Assembly (NCBI RefSeq): GCF_035497915.1
Contig: NZ_DATJCS010000039.1
Span: forward strand, 148,958 to 212,957
Source of the DNA: Serpens sp035497915
GTDB lineage: Bacteria; Pseudomonadota; Gammaproteobacteria; Pseudomonadales; Pseudomonadaceae
DNA: 64,000 nucleotides
Direction: 5' to 3'
Made by a program: the position numbers and the translations under genes
In this document: piece after piece, positions 8,933-21,125 of the stretch
Numbering within the stretch: the stretch's first letter is position 1
How the letters are laid out: each line of letters begins with the position of its first letter
Notes under the pieces: generated by a model
Database searches by the model: none
Told to the model about the DNA's origin: nothing
What the model saw: only the letters and a program-made list of their open reading frames with translations

Positions 8933-10000
8933 TCAGTCCCAGTCGCTCGCCGCCACTGAGCCCCGGATCGCGCCCGGCGTGCGCGAGAAGCGCGGTGCCG
9001 GGGCGGCGTGCAGCACGCCGTCGATGTCGCGGTACACGCCGCGCTGGCGCATGTGCGGATGCCGCGCGGCTTCGGCCAGGGTCAGCACCGGGGCGAAACA
9101 GGCGTCGCTGCCTTCGAGCAGCGCGCACCACTCGGCCTGCGTCTTGCGGGCGAACAAGTCTGCGAGTTGGCGGCCCTGTGCGGGCCAGTTGTCCGGGTCG
9201 GCGCAGCCGGCGAGCAGCTCCGCCGGCGCCTCGATGCGCCGCAGCAGCTCGGCGAGGAACTGCGGCTCCAGCGGGCCGATGGCGATCTCGCGGCCGTCGG
9301 CGCAGCGGTAGCAGCGGTAATGCGGGGCGGCGCCGCCGAGCAGGTTGCGCTCGCGCTCCAGGGAAATCCGGCCGCCGGGCAGCAGGCCGGCGAAGAAACT
9401 CATCATCGAGGACACGCCATCGACGATGGCCGCGTCGACCACCTGACCCTGCCCCGAACGCTCGCGTTCCCACAGTGCGGCGAGGATGCCGAACGCCAGG
9501 TACAGCGAGCCGCCGCCGAAGTCGCCGACCAGGTTGAGCGGCGGAGTCGCCGGCCCGCCGGGCGTGCCGATGGCGGCCAGCGCGCCGCTGAGGGCCAGGT
9601 AGTTGATGTCATGCCCGGCGCTGTGGGCCAGCGGGCCGTCCTGGCCCCAGCCGGTCATGCGCCCGTACACCAGGCGCGGATTGCGCGCGTGCATCGGTTG
9701 CGGGCCGAGCCCGAGACGCTCCATCACCCCGGGGCGGAAGCCCTCGATCAGCACATCGGCGTTCTCGGCCAGCGCCAGGCAGCGTTCGCGCCCGGCATCG
9801 CTGCGGATGTCCAGGGTCAGCCGCTTGCGACCGCGATCGACCACCGGATTGGGCCAGCCGTTGCCGCCTTCGCGCTCGATGCGCAGCACCTCGGCGCCCA
9901 GGTCGGCGAGCAGCATGGCGCAATGCGGGCCGGGACCGATGCCGGCGAATTCCAGTACGCGCAGGCCGCGCAGCGGGCCTTGGCGAGGGGTGTCCGGCAT
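8933..10000 (-). CDS. CoA-transferase family III / alpha-methylacyl-CoA racemase-like
   Basis: This 355-aa protein of the CaiB/AMACR family (class III CoA transferases and 2-methylacyl-CoA racemases) opens with GLRVLEFAGIGPGPHCAMLLADLGA and carries RKRLTLDIRS, both typical of the family. It also has the downstream MMSFFAG and GGAAPHYRCY segments. Its length (~350 aa rather than ~400) and the N-terminal sequence favour the racemase branch. ATG 10000 with GGGAGC upstream is preferred to an upstream start. Lying beside an acyl-CoA synthetase and acyl-CoA dehydrogenase, it could epimerise 2-methyl-branched acyl-CoAs before dehydrogenation. Confidence 0.82.
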   Translation of the reverse strand: MPDTPRQGPLRGLRVLEFAGIGPGPHCAMLLADLGAEVLRIEREGGNGWPNPVVDRGRKRLTLDIRSDAGRERCLALAENADVLIEGFRPGVMERLGLGPQPMHARNPRLVYGRMTGWGQDGPLAHSAGHDINYLALSGALAAIGTPGGPATPPLNLVGDFGGGSLYLAFGILAALWERERSGQGQVVDAAIVDGVSSMMSFFAGLLPGGRISLERERNLLGGAAPHYRCYRCADGREIAIGPLEPQFLAELLRRIEAPAELLAGCADPDNWPAQGRQLADLFARKTQAEWCALLEGSDACFAPVLTLAEAARHPHMRQRGVYRDIDGVLHAAPAPRFSRTPGAIRGSVAASDWD

Positions 10001-10029
10001 GGCTGCTCCCGGTTTCAGGTTATCCGTAG

Positions 10030-10055
10030 GGTGGATGTCGCTTTCCACATCCACC
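10030..10055. repeat. intergenic palindrome, GGTGGA family copy 1
   Basis: GGTGGATGT and ACATCCACC form a 9-bp stem around an 8-nt loop, between two reverse-strand genes. GTAG precedes it at 10026-10029. Related palindromes with the same GGTGGA/TCCACC arms and an adjoining CTAC/GTAG lie at 37170-37195 and 54985-55016. Confidence 0.6.
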
Positions 10056-10064
10056 ACGTCGCCG

Positions 10065-11717
<1,653 letters not shown>

Positions 11718-11845
11718 CGTCGTCGTCCTTATTGTTGTTGTCTCGGATGCGGCCCCGATGCCCGGGGCCGACGCGGAGCGGACCGGCCGCCCGTGCGCGT
11801 GCAGATCGAAGCCGTCATTCCTCCCTGTCTCCAGCGGCGCCTTGC

Positions 11846-12997
<1,152 letters not shown>

Positions 12998-13012
12998 GGG
13001 CTGATCCTCGTT

Positions 13013-14065
13013 TCAGGCGCCGGCAAAAAAAGCGGCAATGCGTTGTGGGGTCACCTCGGCCAGTGTCGGCGGGTTCCAGTTCGGGTTCTTGTCCTTGTCG
13101 ACAATCAGCGCGCGGATGCCTTCGATGATGTCGCCCCGGTCGAACCACTGGCGGCCCAACTGCAACTCCAGGCGAAAGCACTCGGCCAGCGACAGCGCGC
13201 GACCGCGCCGGAGCATTTCCAGGGTGACGCTGACGGCCAGCGGCGAACGGCTGTCGATCACCTGCAGGGTTTGCGCCGCCCAGTCACGGTAGGCGTCACG
13301 GCTTTCGCTCGCCAGGGATGCGCGGATGGCGGCGATGCTGTCGTGGGCGAAGTGCTGCTCGATGGCCGGCAACAGCGCGCGGAACGAGGGTTCCGGCAGC
13401 TCCCGGCTGCCCAGCTCGGCGAGCAGGGCGGTCAGCACCAGGCTGGCCGGCGTGCTCCAGTCCTGCTCGTCCAGGCGCCGCTCCAGTTCGGCGAAGCGCG
13501 CCTCGGGCAGGCAGTAATCGGCGAGCCCGGCGTACAGCGCATCGGCGCAGTCGACCTGGTTGCCGGTCACGCCCAGGTAGATGCCGAGGTTGCCACGCAG
13601 GCGCGACAGGAAGTAGCTGGCGCCGACATCCGGGAAGTAGCCGATGGCGACTTCCGGCATGCCCATGCGCGTGCGCTCGCTGATCACCCGCAGCGCCGCG
13701 CCCTGCACCAGCCCCATGCCGCCGCCGAGCACGAAGCCGTGCATCAGCGCCAGCAGCGGCTTGGTGTAGGCGTGGATGTACTGGTCCAGCGCGTACTCCT
13801 CGACGAAGAAGTCGCGGTGCAGGCGTTCGCCATTGCGGTAGCTGTCGTACAGCGAGCGGATGTCGCCGCCGGCGCAGAAGGCCTTCTCCCCCGCGCCGCG
13901 CAGCACCACCGCGACCACCTGCGGATCGTCCGCCCAGGCTTGCAGCTGGCGATGCAGGATGCGCACCATTGGCAGCGTCAGCGCGTTCAGCCCGGCGGGG
14001 CGGTTGAGGGTCAGATAGCCGACGCGGTTGCGCAGCTCGACGAGTACCGGAGCGTCCTGGCTCAT
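13013..14065 (-). CDS. 3-hydroxyisobutyryl-CoA hydrolase-like (ECH_2 family)
   Basis: This 350-aa crotonase-superfamily protein is about 100 aa longer than a standard hydratase, and the extra length is the C-terminal ECH_2 region. The oxyanion loop FCAGGDIRSLYD, the GGGMGL turn and the hydrolase signature MPEVAIGYFPDVGASYFLSRL (Glu and Asp catalytic pair) place it with 3-hydroxyisobutyryl-CoA hydrolases of valine degradation. Its ATG overlaps the mmsB stop (14062-14065). Many genomes annotate such genes only as enoyl-CoA hydratase, but the PE/FPD signature argues for the hydrolase. Confidence 0.87.
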   Translation of the reverse strand: MSQDAPVLVELRNRVGYLTLNRPAGLNALTLPMVRILHRQLQAWADDPQVVAVVLRGAGEKAFCAGGDIRSLYDSYRNGERLHRDFFVEEYALDQYIHAYTKPLLALMHGFVLGGGMGLVQGAALRVISERTRMGMPEVAIGYFPDVGASYFLSRLRGNLGIYLGVTGNQVDCADALYAGLADYCLPEARFAELERRLDEQDWSTPASLVLTALLAELGSRELPEPSFRALLPAIEQHFAHDSIAAIRASLASESRDAYRDWAAQTLQVIDSRSPLAVSVTLEMLRRGRALSLAECFRLELQLGRQWFDRGDIIEGIRALIVDKDKNPNWNPPTLAEVTPQRIAAFFAGA

Positions 14066-14958
14066 GTCGCGTCCTCCGGGCGGTACAGGCGGATGATCGC
14101 CGAGAAGTCCAGCGCCCCCTGGCCGCGCAGGCTGCTGGCCTGGTAGAGCTGCTGGGCGAGCGCGCCGAGGATCACCGGCTGGCGCACCTGCTTGGCCGCC
14201 TCGCTGGCCAGGCCGAGGTCCTTGAGCATCAGGTCGGTGCCGAAGCCGCCGCTGTAGCCGCGCGACGCCGGGCCGTTCTCCAGCACGCCGGGGAACGGGT
14301 TGTTGACCTCCGAGCTCCAGCAGCGGCCGCTGGAGGAATTGATCACCCCGGCCAGCACCTTGGCGTCCATGCCCAGCGCCACGCCCAGCGACATGGCCTC
14401 GGCGACGCCGATCATCGAGATGCCCAGCAGCATGTTGTTGGCGACCTTGGCCACCTGGCCGTTGCCGCTGGCGCCGCAGTGCACGATGTTCCTGCCCATC
14501 GCCGAGAGGATCGGCTGGGCCTGCTGGAACTGCGCCTCGCTGCCGCCGACCATGAAGGTCAGGGTGGCGGCCGCGGCGCCGACGGTGCCGCCGGACACCG
14601 GCGCATCGACCATCGGATTGCCGTTGCGGGCGGCGGCGGCAGCCACCTCGCGGGCGCTCATCGGGTCGATGGTGGACGAGTCGATCAGCAGCACGCCGGC
14701 CGGTACATGGGCCAGCAGCCCGTCATCGCCGAGGTAGACCTGCCGTACCTGCGCGGCGGCCGGCAGCATCGTGATGATCGCCTCGACGCCCGCCCGGGCG
14801 ACGGCGGCGGGGGAGTCGGCCGGCTGCGCGCCGGCTTCCGCCAACCCGGCGACCGCCGTGGCGGAAGGGTCGTAGACGCTGAGCCGGTGGCCGGCCTTGA
14901 GCAGATTGCGAGCCATCGGCCCGCCCATGTTGCCGAGTCCGAGAAAACCGATATGCAT
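14062..14958 (-). CDS. mmsB: 3-hydroxyisobutyrate dehydrogenase
   Basis: This 298-aa NAD-dependent dehydrogenase oxidises 3-hydroxyisobutyrate to methylmalonate semialdehyde. The N-terminal dinucleotide fold GLGNMGGPMARNLLKAG, the substrate-binding DAPVSGGTVGA and the catalytic Lys in GNGQVAKVANNMLLG are all canonical. It is separated by 72 nt from mmsA upstream and overlaps the hydrolase gene downstream, so the three consecutive valine-specific steps are encoded together. Confidence 0.93.
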   Translation of the reverse strand: MHIGFLGLGNMGGPMARNLLKAGHRLSVYDPSATAVAGLAEAGAQPADSPAAVARAGVEAIITMLPAAAQVRQVYLGDDGLLAHVPAGVLLIDSSTIDPMSAREVAAAAARNGNPMVDAPVSGGTVGAAAATLTFMVGGSEAQFQQAQPILSAMGRNIVHCGASGNGQVAKVANNMLLGISMIGVAEAMSLGVALGMDAKVLAGVINSSSGRCWSSEVNNPFPGVLENGPASRGYSGGFGTDLMLKDLGLASEAAKQVRQPVILGALAQQLYQASSLRGQGALDFSAIIRLYRPEDAT

Positions 14959-15030
14959 GGCCGTGTTCCTTGTTGTTATTGGCGGCGAGTGCAGCGACGC
15001 CGGCGCACAAAGGCGGGGCGCCGCCGGCGG

Positions 15031-16542
<1,512 letters not shown>

Positions 16543-16594
16543 GGCTGTCCGTCCTGAAGATTTTGTCATGGGATGGGTATGAGCCTTTGACTTG

Positions 16595-16623
16595 ATCCTA
16601 GGGTGCAGAATTGCCGACATCAA
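16595..16623 (-). promoter_or_regulatory. predicted sigma-70 promoter of mmsA
   Basis: On the reverse strand TTGATG (16623-16618) and TAGGAT (16600-16595) are spaced by exactly 17 nt and would start transcription about 45 nt upstream of the mmsA ATG. The call rests on motif fit and spacing only. Confidence 0.5.
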
Positions 16624-16935
16624 TGTGGGTTGGTGCATAGGGGGTGTGCGGAAATGCACGGGGACTGAAATCGCGGGGGAGCCAGGCGTGTGGCGAGGGG
16701 GGAGGATGGAGTAGTACGTACTCAGTCACCAGGATGGCGCTGCCACACCATCCGGATCGCCAAGGATTTCTTGCTGCACCTGCCGGGCCTGGCGGACGCC
16801 GTGGCCGCACAGGTCAGCTTTAGTGTCGTGCCCGTGCCGCTGGGCACCGTCTAGGTGAATTCGCTCCAACTAACCGGAGCAGAGGAACCCTGCGGAGGCG
16901 ATGGCGGGCTGACGTATGGTGGGCGGCGCTATCTA
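16624..16935. other. junction region between mmsA and the restriction-modification cassette
   Basis: No convincing gene is visible in these 312 nt. A + strand frame from about 16708 to the TAG at 16852-16854 encodes a 48-residue stretch ending VPVPLGTV with normal high-GC codon use but no start and no family I recognise. It may be the tail of a lost gene. A short palindrome, AGTACGTACT, sits at 16713-16722. This is the left boundary of the accessory R-M segment. Confidence 0.4.
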
Positions 16936-17637
16936 TCAAACCCCCTCCACTTCAATCCCATGCTCGGCCAGCCAGTTCTTGCGCTGCTCATAGTCGGGCA
17001 TGGCGCGCTCCAGGCGCAGCCAGAACTCGGGCGTATGGTGCGGCTCGTGCAGGTGCGTCATCTCATGCACCACCACGTATTCGGCGATGTGCTTGGGTAA
17101 CAGGATGGTCTTCCAGTGGAAGTACAGCTGCGCACCCTTGCCACAGGAGCCCCAACGGTAGCCGAGGTCCTGGACCCGCACGGCGGTGGGTGCCAGGTCC
17201 ATGCGGCCCTGATAGCTCTTCACGCGCAATGTCAGCCAATCACGGGCATGGTCGCTATACCAGCGGATGAAATGCTCGCGGGCACGAAACTGCTCGCTGC
17301 GTAGCAGGTTGAAACGCCCAGCCGATAGTTTCAGCGGCACAGCCTGCTCATCCACCAGCTTCAATCGGTAGCTGCGTCCCAGGTAAAGAAAACCCTCGCC
17401 GTCCACATACTCCTTGGCCGGGATGGCGCGCTGCAGCCGCTCCTTTTCAGCCAGTCGCGAGTAGATCCAGAAGCTCTTCTCCTGCACGAACTGACGCAGC
17501 TTTTCCTCTGCCAGCTCGGGAGGGGCCGACAGCATCAGGCCGCCATCGCGCTCGACGGTGATCTGCATCGTCTTGCGCCGCGCGCTGCGGCGCAGTGTGA
17601 GCTGCAGATCGTCCACGATCAGCATTTGATCACTCAT
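16936..17637 (-). CDS. YgjP-family (DUF45) zinc metallopeptidase, R-M associated
   Basis: This 233-aa protein belongs to the YgjP/DUF45 metal-dependent hydrolase family. The zinc motif HEMTHLHEPHHTPEFW (HExxH followed by a third ligand region) lies near residue 190, and the family box LGYRWGSCGKG precedes it. It overlaps hsdR by 4 nt (17634-17637) as the last gene of the cassette. YgjP-like genes recur beside type I restriction systems in many bacteria, but the role there is not established. It could process or turn over the restriction complex, which is inference. Confidence 0.87.
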   Translation of the reverse strand: MSDQMLIVDDLQLTLRRSARRKTMQITVERDGGLMLSAPPELAEEKLRQFVQEKSFWIYSRLAEKERLQRAIPAKEYVDGEGFLYLGRSYRLKLVDEQAVPLKLSAGRFNLLRSEQFRAREHFIRWYSDHARDWLTLRVKSYQGRMDLAPTAVRVQDLGYRWGSCGKGAQLYFHWKTILLPKHIAEYVVVHEMTHLHEPHHTPEFWLRLERAMPDYEQRKNWLAEHGIEVEGV

Positions 17638-20600
17638 ACCTGCATCAATCTCTCATGACTGGCCCTGGCCTGATCGATCAGCCGGTCAGCCAGCACGCCC
17701 GCCGTATCGGCGTCCACCAGCGGCGGTCGTAAGCGCATCAGGTGATCGAACAGCTGCCCGCCCAGCTCGTCCTGGGCGGCCCGCTTGCGCGGGCTCCAGA
17801 TATCGCGATGGCTCTGCAGTTCGATGACCAGCATGTCCACCAATTCCACCGTCGCATCCTTAAGGCGCAATAGCTCGGCCGGTTGCGGGTCGCGCTCGGC
17901 GCACACCACATCCAGCAAGGTACGCAGGAAGGGGGCGTAGTGCTCGGGCAAATCCAAGGCAGCGTTGTCGTCGCTTGGCTGGCCACTGCGCAACTCATCA
18001 ATGATTTTCTGGAGCTGTTCGACGAGCTGATCCCATTGTTCGCCCAGGGATTTCAGCAGTTCGTTTAGACGCTCGGACAGCTTGCGGAAGCGCACCGGGT
18101 CCTCGTCGACATGCTTGCGTATGTGCGAGCGAATGGCGTGCTCCATCTCGGAGGCCTTGGCGCGGTCGTTCGCGTTGCGAGCCAGCTGCTTCTCGAAATC
18201 CGCATCGGTGAGCTGAATTGGCGGAATCTTCGGGTCAATGCCCAACGAGATGACGTGGTCATCGATCAGCTTGCGCACCTTGGCGCCGACATCCTTGCCC
18301 AGTTGCGGCAGGTCCTTGTAGCGCCCCCGCGCCCGCGCATGGATATAAGCCAGGCGCTTGGCATCTTTAACGAAGGGCAAGCCCTCGGGGCGCGGCAGCA
18401 CAGTATCCAGTGAATCCAGAAAGGCCTTGAGCTTGACCGTGAATTCGGCGCGCACTTTCTCGCTGGCCAGCGCGATAACGCAGGCCTCAATGCCTTCCAG
18501 CGATTCGACGCCCTGGCGGCGCAGCACATCCACAACACGCAGATGGCGATCACGCAGCACCGGCACCTCGTCCTTGATGTTGCTCAGCGCGCCCTCGATA
18601 TCCTCGTCGGCATAGGCGGCCAGGGCTTCCTGTAAGTGATTGGCGACCCCGTAGTAGTCGACCACGATGCCACAGCGCTTGCCGAAGCCAGTACGGTTGA
18701 CCCGTGCGATGGCCTGTAACAGCTCGGCCTCCTTGATCGGTCGGTCGAGATACATCACCCCTTCGATGGGCGCATCGAAGCCGGTCAGCAACATGGATTT
18801 GACGATCAGGAAGGCCAGTGGGTCGGCCTTGCCCGGCTGCTCATGATGTAGGGGCTTCTTGAAGCGCTTGATCAGCTGTTCGTGCTTCGATCCATCCGTC
18901 CAGGCTTTCCATTCGGACGGATCGTTGTTGGCCCCGGAAATGATCGGCGCGAACTCCAGCGTGCGCAGCGTGTCGCGGTACCGCCAGGCCTGCACCCGCG
19001 CCTGTACCTGGGGCGAGCGCTGGCACAGCGCCTCATCGTCGAGTCCCTTGTCCGTTGCCGACAGGGCGTCGGCCTCGGCCAGCAGCTCGTCGCGGGCAAC
19101 CTGCAGCGCATGGAAATAACGAATGGCCGCGATCCGGCTGTACGCCACCACCTGGGCCTTGTAGCCGTTGGGCAGGATGTTGGTGACGTAATGACGCAGA
19201 AGGTCGCGCGCCTTGTCGGCGATCAGCGCCGGCGCCTCGAAGATATGGCCCTTGGTGGCGTACTTCTTTTTGATCAGCTCCAGCTCTTCCTCGCTGTATT
19301 CGCGGAACAGGTCCTCGAACAGCTCGTCCAAGCTGGCGCCGTCCTTCACCGCGCCGTTTGCCGTGCGCCCCTCGTAGAGCACCGGCACCGTGGCGCCGTC
19401 GGCCTCGGCTTCCTTGATGGTGTACTTGTCGATAAAGGCACCGAAGATCTCATGGGTGCGCTTCTTCTCGCCCATGATGATCGGCGTGCCGGTAAAACCG
19501 ATGCGCGCGCAATTGGGCAGACCGGCCTGCAGGTTGGCGTGCAGGTCGCCGGCCTGGGTGCGGTGTGCCTCGTCCACCAGCACCAGAATGCTCTCATCGT
19601 CGTTGAGCACTTCGCATGGCTTGCTTGCCTGGTAAGGCGCGCGCTTTTCCGCCGCCTTGGCTGGCGTGGCGGCGCCTGCCGAATCCGGTGCGACCGACGC
19701 CTCGTCGTCCAGCTCCGGATTGCGGTATTTCTGAATGGTGGCGAACACCAGCCCAGGCCCCTTGCGTCGGGCCAGAGCCTTCACACCCTCGATGTTGGAG
19801 GCCACCTCCGGCAGTTCACCGCTCAAGGTTGCCGTGGCGGCCAACTGGTTCTGCAGATCCTTGCGGTCGGTGATCACGATCACTTTGAAGCGCCGCAGTT
19901 GCTCGTTGGTGCGCATCTTGCGCACCAGAAACACCATGGTCAGGCTCTTGCCCGAGCCCTGGGTGTGCCAGATGATGCCGCCGCGCTGATCGCTCTCGCC
20001 GTGCTCCGCGCGGGTCTGGCCGCGCTTGAGGCGCGCAATCGCATGGTTCACCGCGCGGTATTGCTGGTAACGGCAAACCGTCTTGATGGTCTGCCCGCCC
20101 ACCTGCATGAACAGCATGAAATGGCGCATCAGATCGAGCAGATGGGCCGGCGCCAACATGCCCGCCACCAGTCGCTCCTGTTCAGACAGCGTCGCCTTAC
20201 CCAGCGCCGCCGCGACGCCTTGCTCGCTGCCGTTGCCATCCGGACCGACCACCGTCTTCCATTGGGCGAAATGGGCGAAGCCGGCGCCGATGCAGCCCAC
20301 CCGCGCCTCGTCGTAGCTGGTGGCGATCAACAGTTGAACGCTGGCAAACAGCGCCTCGTTGCCCTCGTTCTCCTCGACTTCGAAGACCGCCTTGCGCTGA
20401 TTGCTGTAGCGACGCAGCTGGTCCACCGCTTCGGCCAGTGGCTCGGGGATGGATGGGCTCTTGCACTCCACCACCACCAGCGGGATGCCGTTCACCAGCA
20501 ACACCAGATCGGGGACGATGAATTTCTTGCCGCTGTCATAGCCGGGCGGGCAGTCCAGCCGGTACTGATTGATTACCGTGAAGCGGTTATTGGTCGGCGT

Positions 20601-20963
20601 ATCCCAGTCGATGTACTGAATGGTCTGCCCACGCCCGCCATCCCAACCCGGCAGGCCATCGACGGTAATGCCTTTGAGCAGCAGTTCCGTGGCCTTCTGG
20701 TTGGCTTCCATGAGCTTGGCGGCACCCAATCGAGTGATGGCCGCGACCGCCTCGCAAAGGCGCTCCTCGTCCAGCCAGGGTTGGCCATCGCGCAGATTGA
20801 TGGCGCGTAGCCGCTCGCGCAGTACCGACTCCTGTAGCACCTCGGCGAAGCTCTTGCGCTCGGTCAGTGCCGGGTCGTCGAGACTTCCCTCCACAGGCGT
20901 CCAGCCCAGCCCCTGCAATTGAACGACAAAGGGTTTCTCGACATCTTCCAGTTCCCAGCCCAC
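17634..20963 (-). CDS. hsdR: type I restriction enzyme R subunit
   Basis: This 1109-aa motor/nuclease subunit has an N-terminal PD-(D/E)xK nuclease (PDLVLLVNGIPLVVVECK, residues ~150-170). A superfamily 2 helicase core follows, with Walker A in TQGSGKSLTM (about 340), DEAH in LVDEAHRTQ (about 475) and SATGTP-like IGFTGTPI. A long C-terminal helical region would dock to the methylase complex. The GTG at 20963 has GGAG 6 nt upstream. It lies apart from hsdS by an AlbA_2 gene and a 162-nt gap carrying repeats, so restriction may be controlled separately from modification. Confidence 0.95.
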   Translation of the reverse strand: MGWELEDVEKPFVVQLQGLGWTPVEGSLDDPALTERKSFAEVLQESVLRERLRAINLRDGQPWLDEERLCEAVAAITRLGAAKLMEANQKATELLLKGITVDGLPGWDGGRGQTIQYIDWDTPTNNRFTVINQYRLDCPPGYDSGKKFIVPDLVLLVNGIPLVVVECKSPSIPEPLAEAVDQLRRYSNQRKAVFEVEENEGNEALFASVQLLIATSYDEARVGCIGAGFAHFAQWKTVVGPDGNGSEQGVAAALGKATLSEQERLVAGMLAPAHLLDLMRHFMLFMQVGGQTIKTVCRYQQYRAVNHAIARLKRGQTRAEHGESDQRGGIIWHTQGSGKSLTMVFLVRKMRTNEQLRRFKVIVITDRKDLQNQLAATATLSGELPEVASNIEGVKALARRKGPGLVFATIQKYRNPELDDEASVAPDSAGAATPAKAAEKRAPYQASKPCEVLNDDESILVLVDEAHRTQAGDLHANLQAGLPNCARIGFTGTPIIMGEKKRTHEIFGAFIDKYTIKEAEADGATVPVLYEGRTANGAVKDGASLDELFEDLFREYSEEELELIKKKYATKGHIFEAPALIADKARDLLRHYVTNILPNGYKAQVVAYSRIAAIRYFHALQVARDELLAEADALSATDKGLDDEALCQRSPQVQARVQAWRYRDTLRTLEFAPIISGANNDPSEWKAWTDGSKHEQLIKRFKKPLHHEQPGKADPLAFLIVKSMLLTGFDAPIEGVMYLDRPIKEAELLQAIARVNRTGFGKRCGIVVDYYGVANHLQEALAAYADEDIEGALSNIKDEVPVLRDRHLRVVDVLRRQGVESLEGIEACVIALASEKVRAEFTVKLKAFLDSLDTVLPRPEGLPFVKDAKRLAYIHARARGRYKDLPQLGKDVGAKVRKLIDDHVISLGIDPKIPPIQLTDADFEKQLARNANDRAKASEMEHAIRSHIRKHVDEDPVRFRKLSERLNELLKSLGEQWDQLVEQLQKIIDELRSGQPSDDNAALDLPEHYAPFLRTLLDVVCAERDPQPAELLRLKDATVELVDMLVIELQSHRDIWSPRKRAAQDELGGQLFDHLMRLRPPLVDADTAGVLADRLIDQARASHERLMQV

Positions 20964-21072
20964 AGGCCACTCCTTTTAATCCGACCTGTATGGGGCAATC
21001 ACCCCATAACATTCTATGCGGCGTCGAAGGCTCACTCGCCGCTACCCATGTCTCATGCGGCCTCGTGTCCTT

Positions 21073-21119
21073 CTATGCGTATACGCAAACGTATAGATCC
21101 GTATAGAAACGCATAGCGC
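21073..21119. promoter_or_regulatory. phased 10-bp repeats upstream of hsdR
   Basis: Three head-to-tail 10-mers, CGTATAGATC (21090), CGTATAGAAA (21100) and CGCATAGCGC (21110), follow a perfect palindrome GCGTATACGC (21077-21086). The outer arms CTATGCG (21073) and CGCATAG (21110) are inverted. The helical 10-bp phase and the position in the gap before hsdR suggest an operator for cooperative binding. Confidence 0.55.
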
Positions 21120-21125
21120 CGTGTA

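Noticed and set aside
6765..9473. 902-codon reverse-strand open frame
   Set aside because: It lies over the AraC, SDR, thiolase and CaiB genes, has low-complexity Arg/Ala/Gly-rich translation and no family motif. It is a GC-rich antisense shadow.
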